Below, piece by piece: positions 54,801-62,837 of a stretch of DNA of 64,000 nucleotides. Numbering within the stretch: the stretch's first letter is position 1; the number at the start of each line of letters is the position of its first letter. Origin of the DNA: Flavobacterium crocinum (GTDB taxonomy: Bacteria; Bacteroidota; Bacteroidia; Flavobacteriales; Flavobacteriaceae); contig NZ_CP029255.1 of NCBI RefSeq assembly GCF_003122385.1, positions 3,658,001 to 3,722,000 on the forward strand, read 5' to 3'. A program made the position numbers and the translations under genes. Below the pieces are notes generated by a model, which saw only the letters and a list, made by a program, of their open reading frames with translations, was not told where the DNA came from and searched no databases.

Positions 54801-55099
54801 CCACTATGAAAATGGCTGGTTTTAGAGGCAAACTGGAAGGCCAGGTTACAATGGATGGAAAAATTAATGTTGGATTTCGATTAGGACTTCCGCCAATGGG
54901 ACTTATTAATATTCCGATGAAAATTACAGGTACAGCCGAAGATTTTGAAATTTCTACGGGTAAGTTTAAAGAGGACACCAGTTTTGCAGAAGAAAGCGAA
55001 TTGAAGAATTTACCACCTTCAGAACGCAGAAGATCCAGACAAAGAGATTCGATAAATACACCGGTTGTAAATGCTAAAAAGATTGATACGTTGAAATAA
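51824..55099 (+). CDS. AsmA-family inner-membrane-anchored protein
   Basis: This 1091-residue protein has an N-terminal membrane anchor (about residues 8-30, AAIVIATLFLLLVIVLTIVPYFF) followed by a very long, repetitive beta-rich periplasmic region. The AsmA start KIESIANEKLDAEVRFDEIGLSAFKHFP is characteristic and the C-terminal part (about 900-1060) resembles the AsmA_2 region. AsmA-type proteins bridge or organise lipid traffic and outer-membrane assembly. The end is basic and lysine/arginine-rich (SERRRSRQRDS). It is convergent with the efflux operon, with no partner gene beside it. Confidence 0.9.
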   Translation: MIKKFLKKAAIVIATLFLLLVIVLTIVPYFFKDEITQKIESIANEKLDAEVRFDEIGLSAFKHFPAIILYAKNVTIVNKKAQFTSSNVVKAETAAVGVNFYSLLKGKIVLDAVYLDDANLNLEIDAKGHANFNIVKPSKAPVDTTQTEFKIKKVVINKTNIVYNDKSTLLKFRVQDLNYKGTGDLSADFFDLNSNVKIKTFDFSVAGVDYVRSKPINAEIVTYIDTKALKFKFQRNAIRIKNFPFSFNGYFAFIKGGYDFDLRMLSKNSTLEEMLSLVPPAYDQWREQMTITGNINFGIFARGKYMQDQSEKPVVSADLQINSGTIAYKKIKEPVKDINISAKALVRDLDINKLKFDLDNLSFNLDKKRTVINFHSEGFKKLKIKTLIKANLDAAKFKEALNLNDNDIRGDIAVDLKADGTFLRDLGFSPRLNKIDTIIKSIPKFQLNVSLKNGYLKNPKTPDAIKNVNLNLNLIAKDSILRNISGKVTNLNAEALGNFIHGQFELHKLYPFTVDTELESKINLATVHQFYPLDSLEVKGDLNLKVSMHGVLNRKQKKYPSSKTIVNIKNGYLKSLKFPNIPIENINVSAAVTSTKGTGEDLNVKLQPAEFVLAGSPFKVQGEVNNLYDLVYNIKTQGTLDVGKLTQIFPIKDVTVSGIIQTNLIAKGSKKDLDAKNYDNIKNGGKLEARNLVIKSAMFPEPFQVSKGTFKFFKDKMRFEEISATYGKSDIVLNGYIHNVLRYLFNRKYLQQSNEKLKADIELSSNHINANEFFDMIAKYTDQKAEEEAAQKTDSTVVTTINKSGGDKNKNFVIRIPRTADLKISAKVNDLEFDTYKINDFVGNLVVNERKVQVTQAAFNMAGTKIEMTGDYKAQHRLLAKYNANFKASNFDIQRAYKEIPIFAELVSMAKDAYGLVSVDYQLGGSIDRNMDIDFKSIDGEGTLTLEDIKFKNFKLLNHVAKKADAADLEKASFNKIAIHSTIKNNVMTITPTTMKMAGFRGKLEGQVTMDGKINVGFRLGLPPMGLINIPMKITGTAEDFEISTGKFKEDTSFAEESELKNLPPSERRRSRQRDSINTPVVNAKKIDTLK

Positions 55100-55192
55100 T
55101 CTGTTTTTATGTGTGATTTAAAAATTCTACAAAACAAAAAAGGAGACCAATTGTAAACAGGTCCCCTTTTCCAAAAATAAAAATAAAAACTA

Positions 55193-56635
55193 TTAGTTCC
55201 AGCCGCCTCCTAATGCTCTGTAAACATTAACAAAAGCATTCATTTGCTGTTTTTTGGTTTCAATAAGTTCAAATTTAGATTCTAAAGCATCTTTCTGAGT
55301 TAGCAAAACTTCCATATAATCTGCTCTCGCAGAACTGAAAAGGTTATTGGATATTTGCACAGACTCGTTTAAAGCCTGAACCTGTTTTGACTTCAAATCA
55401 TAACTTTGTGCTGTATTTTGAATTTTAGAAAGCTGATTCGCAACTTCAACATAAGCGTTTACCAAAGTTCTTTCATAATTGTAAACTGCCTGAATTTGTT
55501 TGGCGCTTGCAGTAAGATAGCTTGCCTTAATAGCATTTCGGTTAATTAAAGGAGCAACCAAATCACCCGCAATGGAATACAATAAAGATTCTGGTGATGT
55601 CAGCAAATATTTGGTATTAAAAGCCTCATATCCAATTCCGGCTGAAATTCCAAGTGAAGGATAGAATTGTGCTTTCGCTGATTTTATATCCAGTTTTGCG
55701 GCGATTAATTCCATTTCTGCTTTTTTGATATCCGGACGATTTTCCAGAAGCTGGGAGGGTATTCCGGCATGAACATCCGCAGGAGCTATAGTACTGAAAG
55801 TATCGCTGTTCCTTGCAATTTTCTGAGGAAAACGACCCAATAAAAAATTGATTTTATTTTCGGTTTCTGTAATCTGTTGTTGAATGTCAAACTGCAGACT
55901 TTGCGTACTTAAAATCTGAGCTTCAAATCTGCGTACCGCCAGTTCATTAACTCTGGCAGCTTCTTTTTGAATTTTTACAATTCTTAATGCATTAGACTGA
56001 ATATCAATATTTTGTTTGATAATTTCCAGTTGATTGTCCAAAGCCAAAAGTTCATAATACGATTCTGCTATTTCTGCAATCAGATTGGTAACTACAAAAT
56101 TCTTTCCTTCAATAGAACCTAAATAACGATTCAAAGCTGCTTTTTTAGCATTATGAAGTTTGTTCCAAATATCTATTTCCCAGCTTGATGTAAGCGCAAA
56201 GCGAAAATTTGGAAGCGGATCCGGTGTTTCTTTACCAGGCATAATTTCTGTTGTAGCTTCACCTGAGCCTGTGCTTGTATATCTTCCGGATTTAGTTACA
56301 TCAGCACCGGCACTAAAACCTACAAACGGCAGGTATTCTCCTTTTCTGGCTTTTACTTCACTTTTTGCAATTTCGATTTCCTGAAGTGTAATGTTTAACT
56401 CCTGATTATTTTTCAGTGCAATATCAATCAAACTGTTCAGGTTTTCATCCGTAAAATAAGTTTTCCATTTTACTTTTCCGGTATTGAGCGTGTCTAAACT
56501 GTTATTAGCGTAAGTTTCGGGTACTGTTTTGTTTTCATTTTTTTCTACTATAGCAGGAGTTTTACAGCCAACGATAGAGAGTAATACGCAGGCGATGCCT
56601 GCGTATTTTATATTTCTGTTATTCTTCATTTTCAT
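55193..56635 (-). CDS. RND efflux outer-membrane factor (TolC/OprM-like lipoprotein)
   Basis: This 480-residue protein is an outer-membrane efflux lipoprotein of the NodT/OprM group, with a lipobox at VGCKT (C24) and two OEP repeats. The start overlaps the RND pump gene stop by 17 bases, so the two are translationally coupled, which fits the order adaptor, pump, channel. It forms the trimeric exit duct. An internal repeat pattern (about residues 60-265 and 275-475) and SAGADVTKSGRY and GIGYEAFNT segments fit the family. Confidence 0.92.
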   Translation of the reverse strand: MKMKNNRNIKYAGIACVLLSIVGCKTPAIVEKNENKTVPETYANNSLDTLNTGKVKWKTYFTDENLNSLIDIALKNNQELNITLQEIEIAKSEVKARKGEYLPFVGFSAGADVTKSGRYTSTGSGEATTEIMPGKETPDPLPNFRFALTSSWEIDIWNKLHNAKKAALNRYLGSIEGKNFVVTNLIAEIAESYYELLALDNQLEIIKQNIDIQSNALRIVKIQKEAARVNELAVRRFEAQILSTQSLQFDIQQQITETENKINFLLGRFPQKIARNSDTFSTIAPADVHAGIPSQLLENRPDIKKAEMELIAAKLDIKSAKAQFYPSLGISAGIGYEAFNTKYLLTSPESLLYSIAGDLVAPLINRNAIKASYLTASAKQIQAVYNYERTLVNAYVEVANQLSKIQNTAQSYDLKSKQVQALNESVQISNNLFSSARADYMEVLLTQKDALESKFELIETKKQQMNAFVNVYRALGGGWN

Positions 56636-59600
56636 CTATTTGATTGTTTTTCGAAAAATCATCTACATGATGCATAAATTCATCAGACAATGAACTTTCT
56701 TCTTCTCCTTTAATTAGTTTTCTGCCTTCGGCCATCGAACCAAAGATGTAGTAAAGTCCCGGAACGATAATCACACCGAAAATAGTCCCGAAAAGCATTC
56801 CTCCAAGCGCAGAACCTCCAATAGTTCTGTTACCAATTGCACCGGCACCTGAAGCAAAAATCAAAGGAATTAAACCGGCAATAAAAGCAAATGACGTCAT
56901 TAAGATTGGTCTGAAACGTACTTTTGCACCTTCAATAGCCGCTTCGAGTATTGTAGCGCCCTGCTGATGCTTGAGCACCGCAAATTCAACTATCAGTACG
57001 GCATTTTTTCCCAGCAGTCCGACAAGCATGATTAGTCCGATTTGCGCATAAATATCGTTTTGTAATCCCATCATTTGAAGAATTACAAAAGAGCCTAAAA
57101 TTCCAACAGGAATAGATAAAATTACAGACAGCGGAATAATAAAGCTTTCGTATTGTGCAGCAAGAACAAAATACACGAATGCCAATACAACAAGGAAGAT
57201 GTAAAGTGATTCATTTCCTTTTGCGGCTTCATCATAAGATAAACCTTCCCAGGCAATATCATAGCCTTTTGGAAGTGTCTTAAGAGCGGTTTCCTGCACG
57301 GCTTTAATGGCATCTGCAGTGGTGTATCCTTTTGCAGGTTGCCCCTGAATAGCTGCAGAGTTGTACATATTGTATCGCGTTACCTCATTTGGTCCCTGCG
57401 TTTTCTTAAGCGTCATAAAAGCAGAGTAGGGTACCATTTCACCATGATCATTTTTTACAAAAAGATTCAGTACATCTGAAGGAAGTCTTCTGAATTTTGG
57501 ATCAGACTGTACATACAATTTAAAGAAACGCCCGAATTTGATGAATCCTTGTTCGTAAGTACTTCCGATTAAAATATTCAGGTTTTCCATGGCTTTACCA
57601 ATAGAAACTCCTTTTTGCATCGCCAAATCATTATTAATTTCCAGTTCATACTGTGGATAATTGGCAGCGAAGAAAGTAAACAAACCCGAAAGCTCTTTAC
57701 GTTTCCCTAATTCAGTCATAAATTGTTTGTTGATTTTATCGAATTCCTGATAATTGGTACTCGTCGTTTTGTCTAGTAAACGCATAGAGAAACCTCCTGA
57801 AGAACCAAATCCCGGAATTGCAGGCGGTTCAAAAAATTCCACAACAGCTCCCAGATTTTTTGATTTCTTCTCCAGTTCTTCCATGATTTCTGTTACAGAA
57901 TGTTTTCTGTCAGACCATGATTTTAAGTTAATCAGACAGGTTCCTGCATTAGATCCTCGACCTTCAGTCATAATTTCATAACCTGCCAATGATGAAACCG
58001 ATTCAACTCCTTCAACGCTTTCGCAGATTTTCTGTAATTTTTGTGCTACCTGATTGGTTCTTTCCAAAGTAGCTCCCGGTGGTGTCTGAATAATTCCGTA
58101 AATAGTTCCCTGATCTTCACTTGGAATAAATCCGGAAGGCAATACCTGATTTTCTACAAAAATAAAAGCACAGAATGCAATCAGGATTCCAAAAGTCAAT
58201 ACACGCCTGCTTACAATTGATTTTAGAACTGTCACATATTTTCCGGTAAGTCTTTCAAACCAAGCATTAAAAGCATCTAAAGATTTTGTCAATATGTTTC
58301 CTTTTTTCTCTTTTCCATGATTGTTTTTCAAAAGGATAGCACAGAGAACAGGAGTAAGGGTCAAAGCTACAATTGCGGAGATAATAATCGAACTGGACAT
58401 AGTAACCGAGAACTGTCTGTAAAAAGTTCCCACCGGTCCTGACATGAACGAAACAGGAATAAACACAGATACCATTACGGCAGTAATAGCGATAATAGCA
58501 CCTCCAATTTCGCCCAATACCAGTTTCACTGCATGATAAGGCGTAATATGCGGAAATTCTTCAAACTTGGCATGGACGGCCTCCACGACGACAATGGCAT
58601 TATCTACCACGATACCGATCGCTAATACCAAAGAGAATAAAGTCACCAAATTGATAGACATTCCAAAAAGCTGAATCACAAAGAAAGCGCCAACCAAAGA
58701 AACCGGAACAGCAATAATTGGGATTAAAGTCGAACGCCAGTCACCTAAAAATATAAATACCACTAAAGCAACCAGGATGAAGGCGTCTCTCAAAGTATGT
58801 ACTACCTGATCGATAGAAGCATCCAGGAACTGCGAAACGTCATAACTGATTTTATAATCCATTCCTGGCGGGAAGCTGCCTTTCATTTCTTCCAGTTTTG
58901 CTTTAACGGCATTGATTACATCGCTGGCATTACTTCCGTAATTTTGTTTTAATACAATTGCTGCAGAAGGATGTCCATCCAGATTCGAGTAAATATCAAA
59001 GAATTCACTTCCTAATTCTACTTTTGCAATATCTTTCAGGCGAATACTTTCTCCTTCAGAATTGGCACGTACAATAACATTTTCATATTCTTTAGGCTCG
59101 TCGTATCGTCCTTTGTAAGTCAGTACATATTCTAAGGACTGTGCTGCAATTCCGGAACTTTGTCCCAGTCGTCCGGGACGACCAATAATACTTTGTTCCT
59201 GAAGCGCTTCCATAACTTCTTCAACAGAAATTTTATAAGCTCTCATTCTGTCAGGATTCAGCCATACACGCATTGCATATTTACGGCTTCCTAGTATTTG
59301 CGTTCTCGCAACCCCTTTTACACGGCTGATTTCGGGAATCATTTTTACATCGGCATAGTTGTAGAGAAACTTCTCATCCATGCTTTTGTTTTTCGAATAA
59401 AGGTTCACATACATCAACATACTAGGCTGAATAGGAGTAATTACAACTCCTTCTCGTTGAACCAGTTCAGGTAATAATGGCATTACCTGATCGACTCTTG
59501 TTTTAACCCTGATTACGGCTTCATTAGGATCGGTTCCCGGTTCAAATATTATTCTGAGTGTTGCTTCTCCGGCACTTGTAGCATCTGTTGCCATGTAACG

Positions 59601-59825
59601 GACACCTTCTGTACCGTTAAGAGAATTTTCTAAAGTAATTAAGGTAGATTTCACCAATACATCGGCACTTGCTCCGGGATACGCAATAAAGATATTTACA
59701 GTGGTGGGCGCAATTTGTGGAAATTGCGATATAGGAAGCTGTTTGATGGACAGCGTACCTAGAAAGACAATTATAATCGAAATTATAATTGCAAATACGG
59801 GTCTATGTATAAATTTATTAAACAT
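56619..59825 (-). CDS. RND-family hydrophobe/amphiphile efflux pump (AcrB-like)
   Basis: This 1068-residue inner-membrane pump has the twelve-helix, two-loop RND plan. Proton-relay residues are mostly present: the helix 4 motif is LAIGIVVDNAIVVVEAV, where AcrB has the pair DD, so the second aspartate (D408 in AcrB) is asparagine here; the helix 10 lysine is kept in LLGKNAVLIVEFA. The N-terminus is FNKFIHRPVFAIIISIIIVFLGTLSI. The acidic C-terminal tail is long. It sits 21 bases behind the adaptor gene and overlaps the channel gene. Exported substrates are unknown. Confidence 0.95.
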   Translation of the reverse strand: MFNKFIHRPVFAIIISIIIVFLGTLSIKQLPISQFPQIAPTTVNIFIAYPGASADVLVKSTLITLENSLNGTEGVRYMATDATSAGEATLRIIFEPGTDPNEAVIRVKTRVDQVMPLLPELVQREGVVITPIQPSMLMYVNLYSKNKSMDEKFLYNYADVKMIPEISRVKGVARTQILGSRKYAMRVWLNPDRMRAYKISVEEVMEALQEQSIIGRPGRLGQSSGIAAQSLEYVLTYKGRYDEPKEYENVIVRANSEGESIRLKDIAKVELGSEFFDIYSNLDGHPSAAIVLKQNYGSNASDVINAVKAKLEEMKGSFPPGMDYKISYDVSQFLDASIDQVVHTLRDAFILVALVVFIFLGDWRSTLIPIIAVPVSLVGAFFVIQLFGMSINLVTLFSLVLAIGIVVDNAIVVVEAVHAKFEEFPHITPYHAVKLVLGEIGGAIIAITAVMVSVFIPVSFMSGPVGTFYRQFSVTMSSSIIISAIVALTLTPVLCAILLKNNHGKEKKGNILTKSLDAFNAWFERLTGKYVTVLKSIVSRRVLTFGILIAFCAFIFVENQVLPSGFIPSEDQGTIYGIIQTPPGATLERTNQVAQKLQKICESVEGVESVSSLAGYEIMTEGRGSNAGTCLINLKSWSDRKHSVTEIMEELEKKSKNLGAVVEFFEPPAIPGFGSSGGFSMRLLDKTTSTNYQEFDKINKQFMTELGKRKELSGLFTFFAANYPQYELEINNDLAMQKGVSIGKAMENLNILIGSTYEQGFIKFGRFFKLYVQSDPKFRRLPSDVLNLFVKNDHGEMVPYSAFMTLKKTQGPNEVTRYNMYNSAAIQGQPAKGYTTADAIKAVQETALKTLPKGYDIAWEGLSYDEAAKGNESLYIFLVVLAFVYFVLAAQYESFIIPLSVILSIPVGILGSFVILQMMGLQNDIYAQIGLIMLVGLLGKNAVLIVEFAVLKHQQGATILEAAIEGAKVRFRPILMTSFAFIAGLIPLIFASGAGAIGNRTIGGSALGGMLFGTIFGVIIVPGLYYIFGSMAEGRKLIKGEEESSLSDEFMHHVDDFSKNNQIDENEE

Positions 59826-59846
59826 TGCTTCTTTTTTTAGATTCGG

Positions 59847-60929
59847 TTATTCTGCATATAGCTCTAAATTGGACATAACCGATTGAGGTTTTACCACTTC
59901 GTAGTCTATTTTGTCATTTTCTTTCACAAGACGAAGTCCCTCTAAAAGTATTTTATCATTGATTGATAAACCTTCTTTAATAACAAATAAATGTGGCATT
60001 TCGGCAGCAATAACCACCTCTCTTGATTTTACAGTATTGTTTTTGTCAATTACGTAAACATATTTTTTATCTAAAACCTCGAAAGTTGCTTTCTGAGGTA
60101 TCAGCATGGCATTTTTCAGTTCAATCGGCATTTGGATACTTCCGGTTTCGCCATGTCTTAATAATCTTTTTGGATTAGGAAAAACGGCTCTAAATGGAAT
60201 GTTTCCGGTTTCATTATCGAAATCAGCTTCGATAGTTTCAACCACTCCGGAATAAGGGAATTTTTTGTTATTGGCCATCAAAAGATTGACTTTCATTTTG
60301 CCGCTTTTTTCAGCCTTTTCCTGATAATCCAGATATTCAGATTCCGGAACATTATAATATACCCACATCGAACTGTTGTCTGCCAGTTCTGTCAGCAATT
60401 CTCCTTCATCAACCAAACTTCCCTGACGCACATGAAATTTGTCTATAATACCGTCAAAAGGCGCTCTGATTTCTGTAAACTGAAGATGCACTTTGCTTAA
60501 AGCCAGTTCGGCGTCTGCTTTTTCCAGTTTTGCTTTTGCCATTGCCAGTTCGTTTGGCGAAACCACTTTTTCATCGGCTAATTTTTTTGCATTTTGGTAT
60601 TCAATCGCGCTGAAACTTACTTCTGCTTTCGATTTTTTCATTTCTGCTTCGTAAAGTGCAGGCATAATTTTAAATAACAGCTGACCTTTTTTTACCATTT
60701 GTCCTTCGTCAACATAGATTTTTTCGAGATAACCGCGTTCCTGAGCTCTTATCTCGATATGTTGGATGGAATGTATCTGCGATACGTAATCTTTTGTAAT
60801 TGTAGTATCTCTTTCGATTGGAGTTGTAACCACAAATTTGGTTTTTTCTTCTTTTTCTTCTTCTTTTTTGGAGTTACAGCCAGCAAAAACTAAGGCGCAC
60901 AAACTCATGATCATGAAAATTCTTTTCAT
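59847..60929 (-). CDS. RND efflux periplasmic adaptor (AcrA/MFP family lipoprotein)
   Basis: This 360-residue protein has a lipobox at VFAGCNS (C17), an acidic/lysine linker (KKEEEKEEKTK) and the usual adaptor order: biotinyl-lipoyl half-motifs (RAQERGYLEKIYVDEGQMVKKGQLLF near residues 62-87 and GIIDKFHVRQGSLVDEGELL near 160-180) around a coiled-coil hairpin (about 90-145), then beta-barrel and membrane-proximal domains. It links pump and channel. It is the first gene of the tripartite operon, whose start is divergent or close to a small secreted protein gene on the same strand. Confidence 0.94.
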   Translation of the reverse strand: MKRIFMIMSLCALVFAGCNSKKEEEKEEKTKFVVTTPIERDTTITKDYVSQIHSIQHIEIRAQERGYLEKIYVDEGQMVKKGQLLFKIMPALYEAEMKKSKAEVSFSAIEYQNAKKLADEKVVSPNELAMAKAKLEKADAELALSKVHLQFTEIRAPFDGIIDKFHVRQGSLVDEGELLTELADNSSMWVYYNVPESEYLDYQEKAEKSGKMKVNLLMANNKKFPYSGVVETIEADFDNETGNIPFRAVFPNPKRLLRHGETGSIQMPIELKNAMLIPQKATFEVLDKKYVYVIDKNNTVKSREVVIAAEMPHLFVIKEGLSINDKILLEGLRLVKENDKIDYEVVKPQSVMSNLELYAE

Positions 60930-61093
60930 AATTATTTCAGCGTTAAAATGTAATTTATTTTTGATTTTTAAATGAAAGGTCTTTGGGAACAGACCATAGA
61001 AGTTCCTATCCGTCTATTTTCTAACAAGTAGAAGATTAGAGGATAAAACAATAAAGTAACCAGCTGTTTATAAAAGACAGCAGGGGTTAAAAA

Positions 61094-61483
61094 TCAAATT
61101 CTGAAAACCTGAAATAACAGATATACTTTGTTATAAAGTAAACTGAAAATTTTGCAGTCATCTACTTTTTGAGTAAAAGCAGTTGTCGCAACTGTAAATA
61201 GATTGTTGCAGTGAAAAATTAAAAAGTAATTGCTTTTAATAAGCTGTTTTTCGGCTGTAGAAAAATTTTCTTCGTTTTCCTCGTTATCAAACAGACACAT
61301 CTTTCTTTTAAAACATTCAAATGAACGTCCGCGATTGATATTATTTTGATTTTGAATAGTACTGATAAGAGTACAGAACGAGAACTTTTTGTAAGTAACA
61401 ATATTTTGGTGTGCATAAGTGTTGCCATATCCGTTTAAAAGAATGACAATTGAAAGTATAAGTTTAGCGCACCAATTTTTCAT
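61094..61483 (-). CDS. Small hypothetical secreted protein
   Basis: Started at 61483 (MKNWCAKLILSIVILL), it has 129 residues; a start 9 bases further upstream would add three. A signal peptide (about residues 1-24, TYAHQ) is clear. The mature part has several cysteines and phenylalanines but no motif I recognise. It lies upstream of the efflux operon on the same strand with 164 bases between, and could belong to it. It may be a member of a short Flavobacterial family, but I cannot name it. Confidence 0.5.
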   Translation of the reverse strand: MKNWCAKLILSIVILLNGYGNTYAHQNIVTYKKFSFCTLISTIQNQNNINRGRSFECFKRKMCLFDNEENEENFSTAEKQLIKSNYFLIFHCNNLFTVATTAFTQKVDDCKIFSLLYNKVYLLFQVFRI

Positions 61484-61492
61484 AAGAGTCAC

Positions 61493-61797
61493 AAATTTAT
61501 ATAAACAATGTCATATAAACAACGCAGATCATTTATAAATCAAAGGAAATATTATTTTGATAACAAACCCTTTCTCTAATTTAGAATCTTGTTTTTTTTC
61601 GGGAAGATAAAGATAATAAGTTAATAAACTCAGTTATTGTGTTTTAAATACAGGATTTTGGGATTAGTTTCCATCTTGGATTGGCATATTCAATCTGTTG
61701 TAAACAATTAAATAGTATTAAAAGAAACACACATTTTATTTAAAATATAATATTTACTTTTAGTAATTGATTTACTGACTAACTAACACAAAAAATC
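61493..61797. other. 305-bp divergent spacer
   Basis: This AT-rich spacer separates the small secreted protein (minus strand) and the aldo/keto reductase (plus strand). I see no hairpin, repeat or matched promoter pair that stands out. Confidence 0.5.
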
Positions 61798-62751
61798 ATG
61801 AATTCTCAAAACCAAAAAAATGAAATAAACCGACGTAGATTTCTACAAAACAGTGCAAAATTTGTAGCTGCCGGAATGTATTTAGGTGTATTTGGTATGC
61901 CTGAATTATTTGGAAATGTGCTAACAGAAGATAAAGCTTCACAAGGTATTCCGGATGTTAAACTGAATAATGGTTTAAAAATGCCTTTACTAGGATTTGG
62001 AACCTACGGACTCCGCGGAGAATTGTGTCAACAATCTGTTGCAGATGCGATAGCATCAGGTTATCGTCTTATTGATACGGCAAAAGTATATGGAAATGAA
62101 GAGGAAGTAGGCAAAGCAATAAAACAAAGTGGCATTGACCGAAAGCAACTTTTTGTAACTTCAAAACTATGGGTTGATGATGCCGGTTATGAAAATGCTA
62201 AAAAAGGTTTTGAAGAAACACTTAGAAAATTAGGATTGGAATATCTGGATTTGTACCTGATACATCGCCCAAGAGGAGATGTGAAAGGATCCTGGAAAGC
62301 CATGGAGGAACTTTATAATCAAGGAAAAATAAAAGCTATTGGTATTAGTAATTTCGATTCCGCTCAAATGGCAGATCTTTTGTCTTATGCCAAAATAAAA
62401 CCAGCTGTGAATCAGATTGAAACTCATGCTTATTTTCAACAAATCAATGATTATAATGTGCTCAAAAAACATAATATCCAGATGCAGGCATGGGCGCCTT
62501 TTGCAGAAGGACGCAATGGACTTTTTACAAACGAAGTTTTAACTCAGATTGCTAAAAAATACGGCAAAACCACGGCTCAAGTTAGTTTAAGATGGCATTA
62601 TCAGCGCGGTATTGTGGCTATTCCAAGATCTTCGCAAAAAGGACATATTATAGAAAATCTCGATATTTTTGATTTTAAACTGGATACTGCCGATCTAAAA
62701 GCGATTGAAAAGCTTGACTTAAATAAAACGCAGTTTCCGGAATGGAGTTAA
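61798..62751 (+). CDS. Aldo/keto reductase with Tat-type signal
   Basis: This 317-residue protein is an aldo/keto reductase with the complete tetrad D93 (LIDTAKVYG), Y98, K123 (TSKLWV) and H156 (LIHRP), plus the late NADPH-binding IPRSSQKGHIIENL. Unlike usual cytoplasmic members it starts with NRRRFLQNSAKFVAAGMYLGVFG (RR at about residues 12-14 followed by a hydrophobic stretch), a twin-arginine signal. It should then be folded with NADPH in the cytoplasm and exported, or the signal may act as an anchor. It stands alone with a short gap to the permease. Confidence 0.9.
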   Translation: MNSQNQKNEINRRRFLQNSAKFVAAGMYLGVFGMPELFGNVLTEDKASQGIPDVKLNNGLKMPLLGFGTYGLRGELCQQSVADAIASGYRLIDTAKVYGNEEEVGKAIKQSGIDRKQLFVTSKLWVDDAGYENAKKGFEETLRKLGLEYLDLYLIHRPRGDVKGSWKAMEELYNQGKIKAIGISNFDSAQMADLLSYAKIKPAVNQIETHAYFQQINDYNVLKKHNIQMQAWAPFAEGRNGLFTNEVLTQIAKKYGKTTAQVSLRWHYQRGIVAIPRSSQKGHIIENLDIFDFKLDTADLKAIEKLDLNKTQFPEWS

Positions 62752-62796
62752 GGTTAAGTGTGATATATTCCTTTTTTAATTTATCTTCGCTGTTTA

Positions 62797-62822
62797 TACA
62801 TTTGTGAGTACATTCCACTCAC
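62797..62822 (+). promoter_or_regulatory. Putative -7 box and overlapping dyad for the amino-acid permease
   Basis: TACATTTG (62797-62804) matches TAnnTTTG and lies 34 bases before the GTG start. The dyad GTGAGT(ACATTCC)ACTCAC at 62804-62822 overlaps its end and the predicted start point, where a repressor could bind. No -33 TTG is seen. Confidence 0.4.
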
Positions 62823-62837
62823 TTAAAAATCTAATTT

